From positions 186,001 to 250,000 of the forward strand of contig CAOLHI010000062.1 of the NCBI GenBank assembly GCA_948474755.1: a stretch of DNA of 64,000 bases. The letters run 5' to 3'. This document shows, in pieces, positions 12,961-25,615 of this stretch (positions are counted from its first letter, which is position 1; the number at the start of each line of letters is the position of its first letter). This DNA is from Ctenosaura bakeri. Lineage: Eukaryota > Chordata > Lepidosauria > Squamata > Iguanidae. The position numbers and the translations under genes were made by a program. The notes beneath the pieces are model-generated. The model was given only the letters and a program-made list of their open reading frames with translations, had not been told where the DNA came from and ran no database searches.

Positions 12961-15900
12961 TATTAGATAAGAACCTGCACTGAATGTTCTTACATGACTT
13001 GAATTGAGTTGACAGTTATAAAACAGGTTTCTCCTCTTTCCTCTCTTCTAATCTGATATTATACTTTGAAGAACAGTTGGAAATATTGTGTAAAATGTGG
13101 GATAGAAGATGGAGTGGTAAGAAGATGGAAATTGTCTCTTCCCTTATATGAATGGAGGATATATTATTATTCTTTTAAGTTTATAGCAATCCATGTGCTT
13201 TTTTTTTTTAGCTATTTACATTATATTGCGTAATTCTGGGGAAAGAAAGAACAGATCAAACACAAAACTCACTGCCAATGAAGCTGACTAGGTAAGATTG
13301 TAAATATCAGCAATACATATTTGGAAAAATGTAATATTGATTGACATCAAAGGGGATAAAGCTATAGAGAGATAAAGGACACTGGGGAGACATAAAGTGC
13401 TCAAAGGAAAATTAATACTTTGCCAAAGGTTAGCAATGACATATTGCCATAAATATGCTTAAAGGTAAAAAAAACAAAGTCCAATGTAAAAGTGAAATAT
13501 AAAATCTAGAACCATCAAGGATAAGAAAGTCAGGTTTGCTTTTAGAAAAATATTTTTAACTTGGCTTAGACTTGCACAACTTATAAGTATCTATCCAAAA
13601 CAGACCACAAGCCCAACAGACTGGCTGGTGCTTCAGTTGCAACAAGGAGAGCAATAAACTTCTTGTTTTGTAGATAGAGTATCCTGATGACCACCACTCA
13701 AGACCTTGGATATAGTTAATGCGTTCATGGCTAATATGACTGTAAAGCTGACCTTCACTTACATGTCAGAAGAGGTGCACCTAGCTAATCACTGAGATGC
13801 AGGCATTGTGTGGTATATTTATTCATCACAGTGCAAATGGATAGTGTGTCTTATTGTGTAAAGCAATACCACATCATTGTCTGTGAAACCAATTTATTAT
13901 GCTTTGCTGGTGGCTGTGGACATCATTAACTAGGCTGCTTAAAATAACAGATGTTAGTACTTAGTTTATAGTATCTCCAGGAATAAATAATGTTCCATAA
14001 GCAAGGTCTTTCTGGTTTTACTTTAGTCCCTGCTACACAGTAAGAAATTATGCTTTTACCCTTTAACATGGATCACCGTGGTTTTTATCCATTTATGAAA
14101 TTCATAGGACAGAACTGTGTCATCCAATAGCAGCTAACAAATGTTCAGATTGGAAGATGTGTGCCAAGTTGCTTGAGTTAGCTGTGGATGAGCCCAGAGC
14201 ACTTCAATCTGTTGACTCTGCACATGTTCTTGGGAGGGAGGGGATCATGACTTTTGCCTGCAATCTCTTAGCAGCTGCATGATTATTGACATGACAGTGT
14301 TGGAAAAGAAAATCAATTTATCCAATTAAATTATGGATCCATAAGTCTGAGATATAGCAGTTATTATAACACTAAAATATTAGCTTTCATTTAGAGAAGG
14401 AAGGCTGAACTCTTTGGGAGGCTTAAAATATATGGCATAAATTTGGTTCCTCATAAGGAAGATATTTTAGGAACTCATTACATAGGGATTATAACAGGAA
14501 TTTATTAAGTACGATTTAAGGTGAATTGGAACTAAGGTTGTGATCTAATAGGTGGGCAATGCAATGGGTGGATAATTGCTTCAACTATTGCATTATGTAG
14601 TATTGGTAGCATTGCAATTCTGAAACAAGTTGTTTGGAGATTTATTAACTGGGACTGCAAATATGTTGCTATTATATGTTGCAGTCCAGCAAGGGTTTAA
14701 GAATCTGCTAAAGCAGGTTTTGACCTGAAAAATCAATGAAACGGGAATGAAATTCTCTTACCAGGCTGTCTTAATCAGTGATCAGTCATCTGAGGAAGTC
14801 TGAGACCCTAACTACTTTGATGAAATTGTATAGTGAATTAAGAAGGGAACAAAATTCAGTGTAAGTTTCTTGGAAAAATCAGAGGCAAATGGACTCTCCC
14901 AATAATCAAGATGCTTTAGTTTAAGTTTGCCTGAACAGGAGGAGTTTCCAGAGTTGTTTGTTGCTGGACAAACTTTGTTCAAGCAGGAATGATTAAAATA
15001 GGTATGGTTCTGTCCAAAATCTGAGTGGGTTGGGTGGTAAAGCTATTCAGGATTTTATTCTATTAGATCTATCCAAGATGCTGGAAGGTATATTTAGCAC
15101 CTTGATAGCTCCTCTAAATTTTAGATAGTAAACATAGACTCATATTCTCATGCCTTGGGAAGTCTAAATTTTTCTCAGTATTTCTATGAACATTTTAACC
15201 ACAAGTTCAGGACATATGGGTGGAAGGACATAAAATTCTGGTATTTAAACAAATTTTCAGTTCTGGCATTCCAAACAAATCCCTGAACTCAGAATTCCTT
15301 TAATTCTAAGCATGGCTTGCATATCAGTTTCAGATGATGGATCACAAGGTTTTACTAAAGAAGCAAATTAAACTTGCATGTCTGAACTTTCACCAGTCCA
15401 AGCTCTAGATTCTAAAAAGGAGTCTTTGATTGCAGCCCTTCTAGATATAGAAAATGTCTACTATCTTTTAAGCAGAAGATACATGCTAACTATATAATAT
15501 TAACAAATAAAAAAAAATACTGAAGACATATCTGATAGCTAAGCAAAGCCAAAAGACATTTTGACTATGTTGTGCCTATTTTTCCACAGTAAAAGTGTTT
15601 CATGCTAACAAAGAAGTTCAGCTTTTTGACTTAGCATCTATCAAGTATTAAATCCTATAAATTCAAGGTCACTTGTGGCATCTACAGAATTGTTTCCCTT
15701 CTCTTTAACTCTTAAAAGTATTTTCTCCTTTGAGAAACAGATGGTAAATGTGGAAGGTAGAAAATTTTAAAACCTCTGTTATCATTGAGCTATCCCTTTC
15801 ATGCTTTCTTCAGGAAAACAAAATAAAAAATATTTCCATTTCTGGATTATTTATATCTTGTACTCTGCTAAGGCAGGCATCTCATTGCCTTTCTTTCTAC

Positions 15901-16639
15901 TCCCTCTGGAATTTCTTTCTATTGCTCTTTCAGTGGGGAAGAAGCCAGGTCTAAGAACTAGATGTTCACTATTATCAAATATTATTTCAGTTCTGTAGCT
16001 CATTAGTGTCTTTGCCATTTTAATAATGTCTTTCATGTTTGTTCTTCGCTAAGAAGTCAGCGGTCTTCTGCAAATGGGAAAATGGAAAGAAATAAAAAAA
16101 AACCCTAAAGTTCAAAGGAACTGCTAGAAACATGCAAGAAAGTCAGGTTGTACAGAAATGTTCAATCTTTTATTGTCAATAAATTAATTGTCAGGGACAA
16201 GTTCAGGACATCTGCTTTTTTCTGTCTTATTCTTTAACAGTTGTTCATCACTTTCATGTTTCAGGATTGTGTGTAATTTTGAAATGTTATATGTCTTAGC
16301 CTGATTTTCTTGCTTCCCCAAAGAATACTGTCTACATTTTTCCACAGCCTTTGTAGTTAAAACCCTGGATGTATTATATCCCAGTCTATAACCTGCTTGT
16401 GAAAGCTATTGCTTTCATTCTTTTTATCCTTTTTGCAAACTCTTGTTAAAAATAAAAAAGAAAGAAAGAAAATGATATTGCCCTGTTGCCATTGCAATAC
16501 CCCTCCATACCATAACCCTCACCCAAAATGTTTCAGGATGTGAATTGTGGTCCATGAAGTCACTCCAAAACAATTACTCCACATTTTCTACCTGTAAATG
16601 GGGTTGTGGTGAATTTGGGTTGACACCAGTAGAAATTGA
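12961..16639. other. Gene-free anonymous stretch
   Basis: AT-rich sequence without recognisable coding, RNA or transposon features; a short AAAG-rich run lies near 16450. Confidence 0.5.
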
Positions 16640-16667
16640 TCTTGTTGTGTGCCTTCAAGTTGTTTCC
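16640..16667 (-). mobile_element. SINE tail, left part of a SINE split by an LTR
   Basis: On the minus strand this reads the SINE 3' end: a gaaacaacttgaaggcacacaacaa-type tail. The rest of the same SINE lies at 17612-17745, on the far side of the inserted LTR. Confidence 0.7.
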
Positions 16668-17611
16668 TGTTACCCCAATATGTGGGTGACTCAGGAGTCC
16701 ACCTGCAATGCCAGTGCCTCCATGAAATGTGGGGAATATTAGCTCAAACAGAAGGCCTGTGGTGGGGGGTAACCTTACGACAGCTTTTACAGCTGTGTCC
16801 ACTGGTACTAATGCAGAGGAAAAATTGGGGGACATCCAAAAGTAGATTGTTTGTTTTATTGGGGAATTGCAATCACACACATACACACAAGATCCAAGCA
16901 GTCTGACAATCACTCAAGGCTAACTGAAGGAAAAGAGAGAAAAGGTTTGGATGGTGAAAGTTTAGGTGAAGTGGGTGATATTTACCAATCGAGAGTGAAG
17001 CAAAGAAGTGATCGTGGCTTAGACTAGAAGTATAAGGGTAACATAAATCAGGAACTGGAGCAGGAGAGTGAAGGTCTATACCTCAAAAGTACTATGAGTT
17101 ATCTGGTGAGAAGCCAAGGCTTAAATACTCCTTTTCCACCCTGAGGGGGAAGATGTAAATGGCTGTCTGGCGGGGTAAATAATGGGGTCTGTAGAGTGAA
17201 CAATGGAGTCTGGAATGAGCTAATGACCTTAGCATTAGGTGACAGATGGGAATCATGATAGCTCTTTAATTGCTGGATAGGTGGGAGGACAAATGAGAGT
17301 TTTTGTTGGACAAAGGGAGAAGGTCAAAGACAATCAGTCATTCCATGGAAACAGTTTTGGTGCTATTGTTTCTAAAGATTGTGTCATTGAGAGACATCTG
17401 CAGGTTGATTGTCTGAGAGTATCCCTGGCTATCACCTAGCCATGCCCTGAGATCTCATCCTGACCTAGTTTTGCAACACATGTGCACAGTCACTTTCCTC
17501 CTTGTCAGACATTTCTTAATGATTACAGGATGTAATTTGTATTTTATGCAATTAAATATATGTTTTGTCAATCAAACCATGTCATGGAGGATGGGTGTGA
17601 AGCTGTTAATA
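16668..17611 (-). mobile_element. Solo LTR, family X copy 1, inserted in a SINE
   Basis: On the plus strand it starts TGTTACCCC. Read on the minus strand, U3 contains the block gtcacctaatgctaagg, followed by a TATA-like GAGTATTTAAG (near 17130), an AATAAA signal (near 16855) and a U5 ending in GGGGTAACA. It aligns end to end with 35166-36076. Flanks are TTCC and CTCC (likely a degraded 4-bp target duplication), and the SINE sequence rejoins exactly across it. The far terminus reads TTAATA where TTAACA is expected. No internal retroviral genes remain. Confidence 0.75.
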
Positions 17612-17745
17612 CTCCAACTTATGGTGACACTAAGATAAAACTATAACAGGGTTTTCTGGGGCTGAGAATGTGTGATGTACCCAAGATCACCTACTGGGTG
17701 CCCATGGCCAAGGAGGAAATCTGATCTACACTACAAAATGATAAC
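17612..17745 (-). mobile_element. tRNA-derived SINE, right part (split by LTR X copy 1)
   Basis: The body aligns with the other SINEs in the window: acttatggtgacactaag, gggttttctggggctgaga and a degraded box B region. It continues the tail at 16640-16667. Confidence 0.7.
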
Positions 17746-18564
17746 ACTTTGAAAACATTTTAACTGCTATGACCTCATCCTATGGAATTCAGGATAGCAT
17801 ATTTTCATATATTACTTAAAATTCTTTTCTAGGAAACTCTCATTGTTGTGGCTCAAAAAGCAGAATATAGGAGTCTAACTATTGAATCAAACTACAGGCC
17901 CCAGAGTTTCAAAGCTCCATCATAGATCCATGGCTGTTAAAGTGGTATCAAATTGTTGACCTGGTACAGCGTGGATACACAGATTAAGCCTTATCTTCTT
18001 ATCAGATTTTTTAAATCGATCACTTTATATGGGTACTGTCATTTTTCAGGGGTTAAAAAAGCTGTCCCTTATTGGGTCACATAGGATGACACAAATATCA
18101 TCTATAAGCATAAACATTATGCAAGTAGCAACAGCAGGTACCAGCTGCATGTAATAGACAAGTTTCCCAGCATTTGATATGGAACAATGTCATGGTTATG
18201 TATCAGATGCTGGACGTGGGGGGAGGGGGTGTCTGTGCAACTATGGCTGCCTGCTCTTCTTCTTATCCTTTTCACTGTGGTCTCACTTATCTTGTGATGG
18301 CTGCTGGCCTCTCATCACAAGATTTTAAGTGCTTTGTCAGAAAAGAGCAAATTCTCTTGTGTTGCTGGTCTCTGAGAGTGAGGGAGCCACAGATGGGGGG
18401 GTCACCTTACAGGAGGTTCTGCCAGCGATCCATCCACCATCTACCCTTCACTTCATTTTTCTCTGTGCCTCTACCCTGTGCCTCTACAATCCAAACAGTC
18501 ATCCTTTCCAGCTGGGTCTTTTTTAAAATTCCTTTTCTCTTTCTTTCATTCCTTTAATTCCCCC
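17746..18564. other. No gene seen
   Basis: Anonymous sequence; pyrimidine-rich towards the right end, where solo LTR A has inserted into a C run. Confidence 0.5.
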
Positions 18565-20140
18565 TGTTACCCTGTATGTTGGGGGTCCCGGGAGGGGCGC
18601 CCAAACAACCAAATAAAAACACAAGTTGGGGGAATTTAACTCGAGCACTCTCTCGGCTAAACGAGAGGCAGGGTAACTTTAGCAAGGATCTTTTAACTCA
18701 ATGTCCATAGCTTCAGGTCAGAGATCAGGCAAGCAAGTTTAAAAGTAACAAAAATGACAGTTTTATGAAAAGATAAACAGCAAATAAAACAACGTGCACA
18801 CACTAGCTAACTTGGAAGCAGAAATAGAGAGCTTGGGGATAGGCAATATGACACCTGGGCCCTTTTCGCATTTAGGCTTCTTGTGCGAGCGGGGAAGGGC
18901 GGCTCGCGCAAGAAGCCTTCTCCGGGAGGCTGTCGCTTCCCCCCTCCTTCGTTCCGCACGCCAAGGAACCAGCGGGGAAGCGGCAGCCTCCCGGAGGCGG
19001 CGGCGGCGGCGGCTCGCGCGTCCATCCCCCCCCGCGCGCAAGAAAGGAGCCTGTCCCTTCCGCACCCCCCGCTCGCGCGAGAAGCAGGAGCCGCTCACGC
19101 CGCCCCCCCGCACGCGCGCGAAGCGACAGACAGTCGCGCCCGCCCCCCCGCGCGCGCCAGGAGCGACAGACAGTGGCGCGGGGAGGCGGTGGCGCGGGCT
19201 CATTCTCGCGCGCGCGCGTGGGGGGCAACGTGACTCCCGCTTCCGCGCCCCCCCGTGCGCGCGAGAAGCGGAAGTCGCGTCGCCCCCCCTGCACGCGCAC
19301 GAGAAAGGAGCCCGTTGCGCCGCCCCCCGTGCGCGCGAGAGAAGCGAAGGCAGCCGCGCCCGCCCCCCGCGCGCGTGCACGCAAAGCGGGAGGCTGTCGC
19401 GAGCAGCCCCCCGCCCGTGCGAAGCAGGATGCTCTCGCATCCACTGCGCTAGCTCCCCGCCCCGCCCCTTCCTTCCGCACGGGCGGAGGGAAGGAGGCGC
19501 GACCCGGCCGCCTCCCCAACGCACCGCACTACAGGTGAGTGCGTGTGGGCGCCGGGAGCGTAGCGCGAGCACGGGGTGATTTTCGCTTCCGGGGAAGAAA
19601 GCTCAGCGTGGCTGGCTGAGGGGAGCTCCTTAGACAAACTGGCAGCAAGGCTAGATGGAAGTCCAAAGTAGTCCAAAGTACTCCCAAATGTGGGGACCTT
19701 TTATAGGGTGGAGTTTACCTACAGGCTATGTTATGCTCGGTGAGAACAAAGGCAATTTGGAGCTGGACAAAGGATTTGGAAAACGTCAAGTTTAGCATGA
19801 TTGGTTTTGCTCTTGATGACAATAGCGTGGCTGGTATGTTGATGGCCCAATATAAAGAAATGGCTTGGATCTTGGCTGCAAGGCTTTGTGTAACTCCGAG
19901 CCAAACAGAGCTGGTTTGCAGGGAGGTTTTTCCCTAAAGCAACGGAGAGGCTTAAATTGCTAGCCTGAATGAGGTTTTGGAATGTACAGTCATTAACGGC
20001 CGCACCCATACGTGCTTGTGCATGAGGCCTCTTGCAAACACGTGGAGTGAGATAGCAAAGAGAAGTCCAGCAAGGCCAAATTATTTGATATCAAAAGGAT
20101 ATCTAGTGCTCTCACCCAACGTATCATAACCGTGATAACA
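18565..20140 (-). mobile_element. Solo LTR, family Y copy A, carrying a GC-rich insert
   Basis: Ends are TGTTACCC and GATAACA, flanked by CCCC on both sides (18561-18564 and 20141-20144; the C run hides the exact length). The promoter points to the minus strand: a TATAAAAGG box is at about 19699-19706. The AATAAA signal seen in the sister copies is degraded here (TTTTATG near 18761). The copy is about 700 bp longer than its relatives because of a foreign GC-rich array at 18857-19592. No internal genes remain, so it arose by LTR-LTR recombination. Confidence 0.85.
18857..19592. repeat. CpG-rich degenerate tandem array inside LTR A
   Basis: Compared with LTR D, the extra sequence starts after 'gacacct' with GGGCCCTTTTCGCA and ends before 'ggggaagaaagctcagc'. 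It consists of ten or more degenerate units of roughly 35-50 bp. Each has a CGCGCGAGAAGCGG-like part followed by a run of 6-8 C. Its left end resembles the terminal repeat of the MITE at 61982 (GGCCCTTTTCGCACG), so it may be an expanded MITE. Several long reading frames overlap here on both strands in many frames. Their arginine/alanine/proline-rich products follow from the composition and are not genes. Confidence 0.75.
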
Positions 20141-20144
20141 CCCC

Positions 20145-20530
20145 CACCACATGCACACTGCATACTTCCTCTTTTTCTTTCTGTGTCTAGTTCTCTCCAT
20201 CACTTCCTTCAACACACATCTTTATACCTCAGTCTCTTTGTCTGATTCCTCTTCTTTCCTTCCCTTTTCTCCCTCAACATCCCATCTCAAACTGGCATCA
20301 CCTCACTTGCCAATTCCCTTTCTTCTCTTTTATTTTCCCTTCCTTCTTTCCTTCCTTCCTTGATTCACGTATTCATTCCCTGACACATTCCTCCCTTCTC
20401 TTCTATCACTAAGCTCCTCCTCCTCTGCTATTACCTTTTCCCTTAAAGATATGTTCCCTAACCCTGCTTCATCATAGACTCTCTCTCCCAGTTCTTCCCA
20501 CCATCTTCTCCTCAAAAGCTCCTTCAAAAG
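20145..20530. repeat. Polypyrimidine-rich tract
   Basis: About 390 bp of C/T-rich sequence with TTCC and TCTTT motifs on the plus strand; the reading frames over it are composition artefacts. Nearby 20936-20955 is a short (AGAT)n run. Confidence 0.7.
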
Positions 20531-21757
20531 AGGCTCTGTAATATACCATGGTATGTAGGAAGATCACTGGTGGAATTTTGCAAAAGAGGACACTGCTAGA
20601 CAGAGAATAAGTAAGCCTTGGGGTGAGGGTCACTTTTTTCCTTACCTCACCTCCAACCAGTCTACAGATTGTTCTCATGTCAGCCCGTTTCCCCCCACAT
20701 CCCTTTCCTTTCCCCCCTTCTCTTTCATGTATTTGTCTTCCAATTGTACACTAGATCACCTTCACTTTCACTTATTTTTCCTCCTTTCTTCTGTGGCTAT
20801 CCCCTGCATCTTTGCCTTGTGTTTTGGAGAAATATTTGTGTGTCTGGGGGGGTTACTATTGCAACCATTTTTATCTGTATCATTTAAGTCAATTTTGTGA
20901 CCTGCCTACAGGTCTAGCTGAGATATAGACCAAATTAGATAGATAGATAGATAGTCCTGCTTATTAATTAACTTGATTAAAAATATAGGAGAAAAATCTG
21001 CTTCTGGATTTTGATAAACGTTTAAAAGATGTCCTCAAAACATAAATTATTATTTCTACTTTTTCTGCTATCACTATTTCTTCTCTGGCATTCTTTTGGA
21101 ATTTTCATTTCTTCTCCTTTTAGTATGGGTTGACCAAAGTCAATAGATTATCCTGACCTACTGCACTGGCTAATGGAGACAAAAAAAAGGATCCATATGT
21201 ACAGGACCAGTACCCATGATTACTCCTCACTCCCCAATTATAATGAAACTGTGTAAAATAACCAGGAAGCCTATGATATGAGATAAAAGGAGGCTGTAAG
21301 AGGGTGTGCAGGTTTGGGTTCATGTTAATAATTGCTTTAGTTGGTTTGTGAATAAAATTCTAATGATGTTTTCATCTATTTTAAACCATTTATGTTTTTT
21401 AAATGGATTTCCTTTGGTATTTTCTCACCAGTTAAAACTTTTTTGAAGTATTAATCTTATCATGTGTATCATAATATGATTTGCTATACATATTATTTTC
21501 AAACATTGTTTACACAGACTGGTTTTTCATCTGGTTAAAATCTTGAGTCCATGCTTTAATCCCCAATTCACCGGGCTGAAAAAGTTGTAAATTCAAATTC
21601 AGGTTAAGTCACCCAAATAACAGCTGCAGCCAAAGGAACATCTTCTAAAAGAGCTGATATATATTTATTATCATTTCCACAGTTTTAAAAATATGCATCA
21701 CACTCTGTCATGCATCACTGTGATAAAGGAAGAGAAAATGCTGTTTGAAATATCCAT
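20531..21757. other. No gene seen
   Basis: Anonymous AT-rich sequence; contains (AGAT)5 at about 20936-20955. Confidence 0.5.
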
Positions 21758-21926
21758 GACCATTTCCACACTAGCCTGTTATAGCGCTATTATTCCACTT
21801 TCAATATCCTATGGAATCCTGGGGTTTGCAGTTTAGGAAGGGGCCTTTTGAGGGAGGGGCCCCAGGATTCCATAGGATGTTAAAAGTGGAATAATAGTGC
21901 TATAACAGGCTAGTGAAGAAATGGCC
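21758..21926. mobile_element. Fold-back MITE, 169 bp near-palindrome
   Basis: The two arms (about 68 bp each) are inverted repeats with only a few mismatches. The left arm begins GACCATTTCCACACTAG and the right arm, reverse complemented, begins GGCCATTTCTTCACTAG. Both continue into a matching cctgttatagc...attattccac block. The short centre reads tttgcagtttaggaag. The ends resemble the other GGCC-type MITEs in the window. Flanking triplets are CAT and AAT, so no perfect target duplication remains. Confidence 0.85.
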
Positions 21927-23199
21927 AATGTCTAATAGAACCCACAGAACTAGTTGTATGTTTGTTTGGATTCTGGACACTTAATATTTTGGATATAATG
22001 GCTGACATTCTTCTGGTTACTACCAATTACAGTAGACATATTGAATCAATTGTTGAATGGTGAGGTCAACATATGGCTAAATTTCATGGATTCAGTAGGT
22101 ATACCTTCACCAGAATGAGCAACAGGATTTATTCCCTAATTTATTTTATGTGTTATTTAGAAAAAAAATCTTATAAACACCACAAACATGGTATGATTTA
22201 CTGTGTCAACAACAAATCAAGAACTTAATGTATTAATAATATTGTGCTTAGCAATTTATGTACATTTCCTTGTTTGGAAGCTTTAAAAAAATTTGTTTTA
22301 TGCAATCACAGTAGTGACATTGCCACTAGTAGGGTTGGAAAGAAATTTCATTGAATAACAGAAACTTCCAGACACATGAGAAATTGTATACCTTGCCGCA
22401 AACATTTGCACATATGTTAGGTTTAGAGGACATTTTCAAGAATTAAAAGGCACAGAAGGAAATACTAATATTTTAAAATGTGAATGGCTAAAATTTGCGT
22501 AATGGAAAAATGCACAGAAACATGCTTCATCAGTTTGGAAGAGTTGCACAGATGAGGTAACTTGCATAGATAAATCTACATATTAGTAGAATAGATTAAC
22601 AATTGCTCAAGAAGTTAATGCAAAGTTTTGCAAGATTATACAAATTCAAAGGCAGGGAGAAAATGCTTTGGGGATTCTGTAAAAAATCAGTAAAATCAAG
22701 ACTGAGGGTTATTCACACCCCAGCAACCATTGCCTATTGAACATGATGATCAACTGGTTTTCTTCCCATCTTTAAAGCTAGAAAAGGGCAATGTCAACTG
22801 CATAGTGATTGCCACCCTCTTCCAACCCCACTGATGAAGTTGTCTGGAAACTTCACGTCCTGGGCTCCTCCAGTGAGAGAGTTCAAAAACTTGAAGCCAT
22901 TCTTCTCTGTTTTGAAGCAGGAAAAGATGGCAGGAGATTGCTTGATTATTGCTTAGCAGTTACAGTACTCTGTGAGCTGACATGCTTCACACTTGAATAT
23001 CCCAAAGAAAGGAGGCTTCTTTGTTTGTTTGTTTTTGTTTGTTTTTTGTTTGTATATTTGTTATCACCTGGGGTGTAGTTCGGGGGACAAAATGAGAGCA
23101 TTGCCCTCCTTAGGAATCCTGATCCTCTAGTGAATTTTTTAATTGGTCTTCATATTTCTAGCATTGCAATAACTTAAAACTTCCAGTGAACATTTAGAA
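21927..23199. other. No gene seen
   Basis: Anonymous sequence with a (TTTG)n-like run at about 23022-23055. Confidence 0.5.
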
Positions 23200-23203
23200 A
23201 TAG

Positions 23204-24131
23204 TGTTACCCTGATTTCTAGGGTACCAGGAGGGATACCTCAATGTGCTCACAATGGGGAATGGGAATTAGCAAGAGCACAAGCTAAGCAATACAAGAGG
23301 CAGGGCAATCTAGCGAGATCTTGAACACAATGTCTACGAGGTCAGGCCGAGTCAATGAGCAAACCGAAGTGAATAATAATTGTTTTCCTTTATTTTGAAA
23401 TACAATCACAACGTATGTATGCAAACACACTCACACAGACCTAATGAAAGAAAGGTAGGAGTTGAATTTTAAGTTTTAAGAGGATTTTGGTTTTAAGAAG
23501 GGTTTTTGCATGGGAAATACTATACCTGTCCTGAAGCCTGGGTAGTCTGAAGAAAAGTCAGTAGAAGCAGAGATTCTCAGCACGTAGAGCCGAGGGGAAG
23601 GCTCGGCAAATGGAGCAACAGCAGGGTAGGGTGGAAACCAGTAGCAATTCAAAGAGAGCTCAAAATCAGAGGGTCTTATAGGAGAAGATGTGCCCGTAGG
23701 CTAGTCCGTTCCCGGGGATAACAACGAGTTTCGGGCTGGAGACAAAGCCTCCGAAAGGTCAGTATTTTGCATGATTGAGTTATGACAGTGTTGTCAATAG
23801 AGTAGACAGTATGCAAACGCGGAGTGTTCGACAGTTGAGTATTCAGCTTGTCAAGCTGCCTGCTCAGGGCAGGGAGTCTTTTGTAAACAGCATGCATACA
23901 TAATGTGATCTTAAAGAGTACTTGCCTGGAGGTCTCCTAAAGCTGCAGTCTGGCTATTACCAGCCTGCCTGGATCGGTTTTGAATGGTTCAGCTATTTTC
24001 AGCCGTGCCTGTGTGTGTGCTTGTCTGGGGGCCTCGCAAGCACATGGAGAGGAATGGGTGAAGAAGGCCAAATTCTTGATATCGAATGATATCTAATATA
24101 TCACAAGTCCAGACTAGAAACTATGGTAACA
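23204..24131 (-). mobile_element. Solo LTR, family Y copy B
   Basis: Ends are TGTTACCC and GGTAACA with a perfect 4-bp target duplication ATAG (23200-23203 and 24132-24135). On the minus strand there is a TATAAG box near 23674-23682 and an AATAAA signal at 23389-23394. That gives a U3-R-U5 order with U5 at the left. It is closest to copy C: both have 'ggctggagacaaagcctc' and 'gcaaacgcggagtg' in U3. No internal genes. Confidence 0.92.
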
Positions 24132-24199
24132 ATAGACTTTAGGTATCCAAAGGAAAGTGTCAAAAAAAGTTACCAGTGGACTGTTGTTACCAGACTGTA

Positions 24200-24302
24200 C
24201 ACCGCCACTCTCTTAGGCCTCCTCTTTGAGCTAATGTTCCTCACTGTTTCACAAAAGAACTAGCATTGCTGATGGATCCACATTACCCACATTTTGGGGT
24301 AA
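24200..24302 (+). mobile_element. LTR family X copy 3, U5 fragment
   Basis: The block aggcctcctctttgagctaa ... cccacattttggggtaa matches the U5 end of the two complete family X LTRs, ending in GGGGTAA. U3 and R are missing; solo LTR B lies about 70 bp upstream. Confidence 0.6.
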
Positions 24303-25615
24303 TACTGCAAACACAGCAAATATAGATAGAAAAATATTGGATCTCTTATTCTCTTTAATGATAAAAATTTGGAGACTGAAGGGAAATTTCATGGGGGGGG
24401 AGCCAGAATTCTCATTTGAGTGGACAATTTATCCACCTTTTCTCCACAGCTATACCCCCCAACCACCCTCCAACTTATGGAGGACAGCTCAGTAAGCTCA
24501 GGAAAATGGCAATGACTATTTTTACCTTGGCTATCAACATCAGACAAAAATAGTAAGTCACCTGTTTGTTGGTAATTCTTACAAAAGCCCTATATTTTAA
24601 GAGATTATTATTCTCCTTTTACATAGATTTTGGAAGCAGAGGAGTAAAATACAGGAATAGTGGCTTATCTAACATGCTGGATAAGCTCACAGAATGGATG
24701 ATAATTTAAATTTTAAAAAGATGTTTTTTCCAATTGCAGCTCAGTCTCTGAGCCACTTCCTGATACTAGTGATGCTAGCTCTCAAAGTGCATAAAAGAAT
24801 ATGAGAAACACCCCAATGACCTCCATGACTGAATATATCAAATGCATGTCTTTCTGTGGTATCCAGAGGTTTTGAAACCTCCAAAACCAAGTTTGTCATT
24901 TCTTTTAATAATTTATTTTCTCTACCTTGAAATTCTGGTTTGTGCTTAAACCCAACTAACACATCACTAGGGAGCTTATGCAATAGGATACATGCTATAA
25001 ATCTTTTCCAGGTATAGATGCCCCTGCAGGATTTATCAGAGACAGCTATTACTGCTCTCACTGGTGTAAAAATTGCATGAAGCTATAAATCATTTAGCAT
25101 CCAACCACAGAAGAAATGCTGGGTGAAGTTTTATTTGTTTATTTTCTTTTTACTGAATCTTGTCTGTGTAAGCTAAGTTATAGTTCATGAGCTTTCAACA
25201 AGAGCCTTCAGCATTATGCTCTCTGACATTCAATAAAACAAGGATCACACACACACACAAACTATGGTCTCTGTGGCCTTGTTACACTGATACCACAAGG
25301 GACCCAGCTTCCTCAGAATGGCTTCCTTTAAAAAAAAAAAAAATTGTAAAGGATCTGTTTTATTTGTTATGATGTAGCTTGTTGGAATACTTGCACTGTG
25401 GCCTGAAAATGTTATTCCAAACAATGCACTCTGGTAATAATGTGATTATCCATTGAGTGACCAGAAAAGCCCTTTCAGCCATTCCTTTTCCCTCAAATAA
25501 ATTGATGGTTGTCATGTATGAGAAAAAAAAATAGAGTAGTATGATAAGGGGAAAGGCCCTTTCATTCTTGAGACTAGGTGGCCCAGCCAGCACAGATAGG
25601 AATCGTGTGAGCAAG
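24303..25615. other. No gene seen
   Basis: Anonymous sequence. The minus-strand frame 24741-25061 has no recognisable domain. Short (CA)n and A runs lie near 25247 and 25329. Confidence 0.5.

Noticed and set aside
18880..19450. Regularly spaced GC-rich units that might suggest a CRISPR-like array
   Set aside because: Units are degenerate with no distinct spacers, and the sequence is vertebrate nuclear DNA.
18763..19579. Several long overlapping reading frames on both strands (up to 269 codons)
   Set aside because: They lie in the GC-rich tandem array of LTR A, occur in nearly all frames and give arginine/proline/alanine-rich products. GC-rich DNA has few stop codons.
24741..25061. 106-codon minus-strand frame
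   Set aside because: No known motif, composition equals the surroundings, no exon signals.
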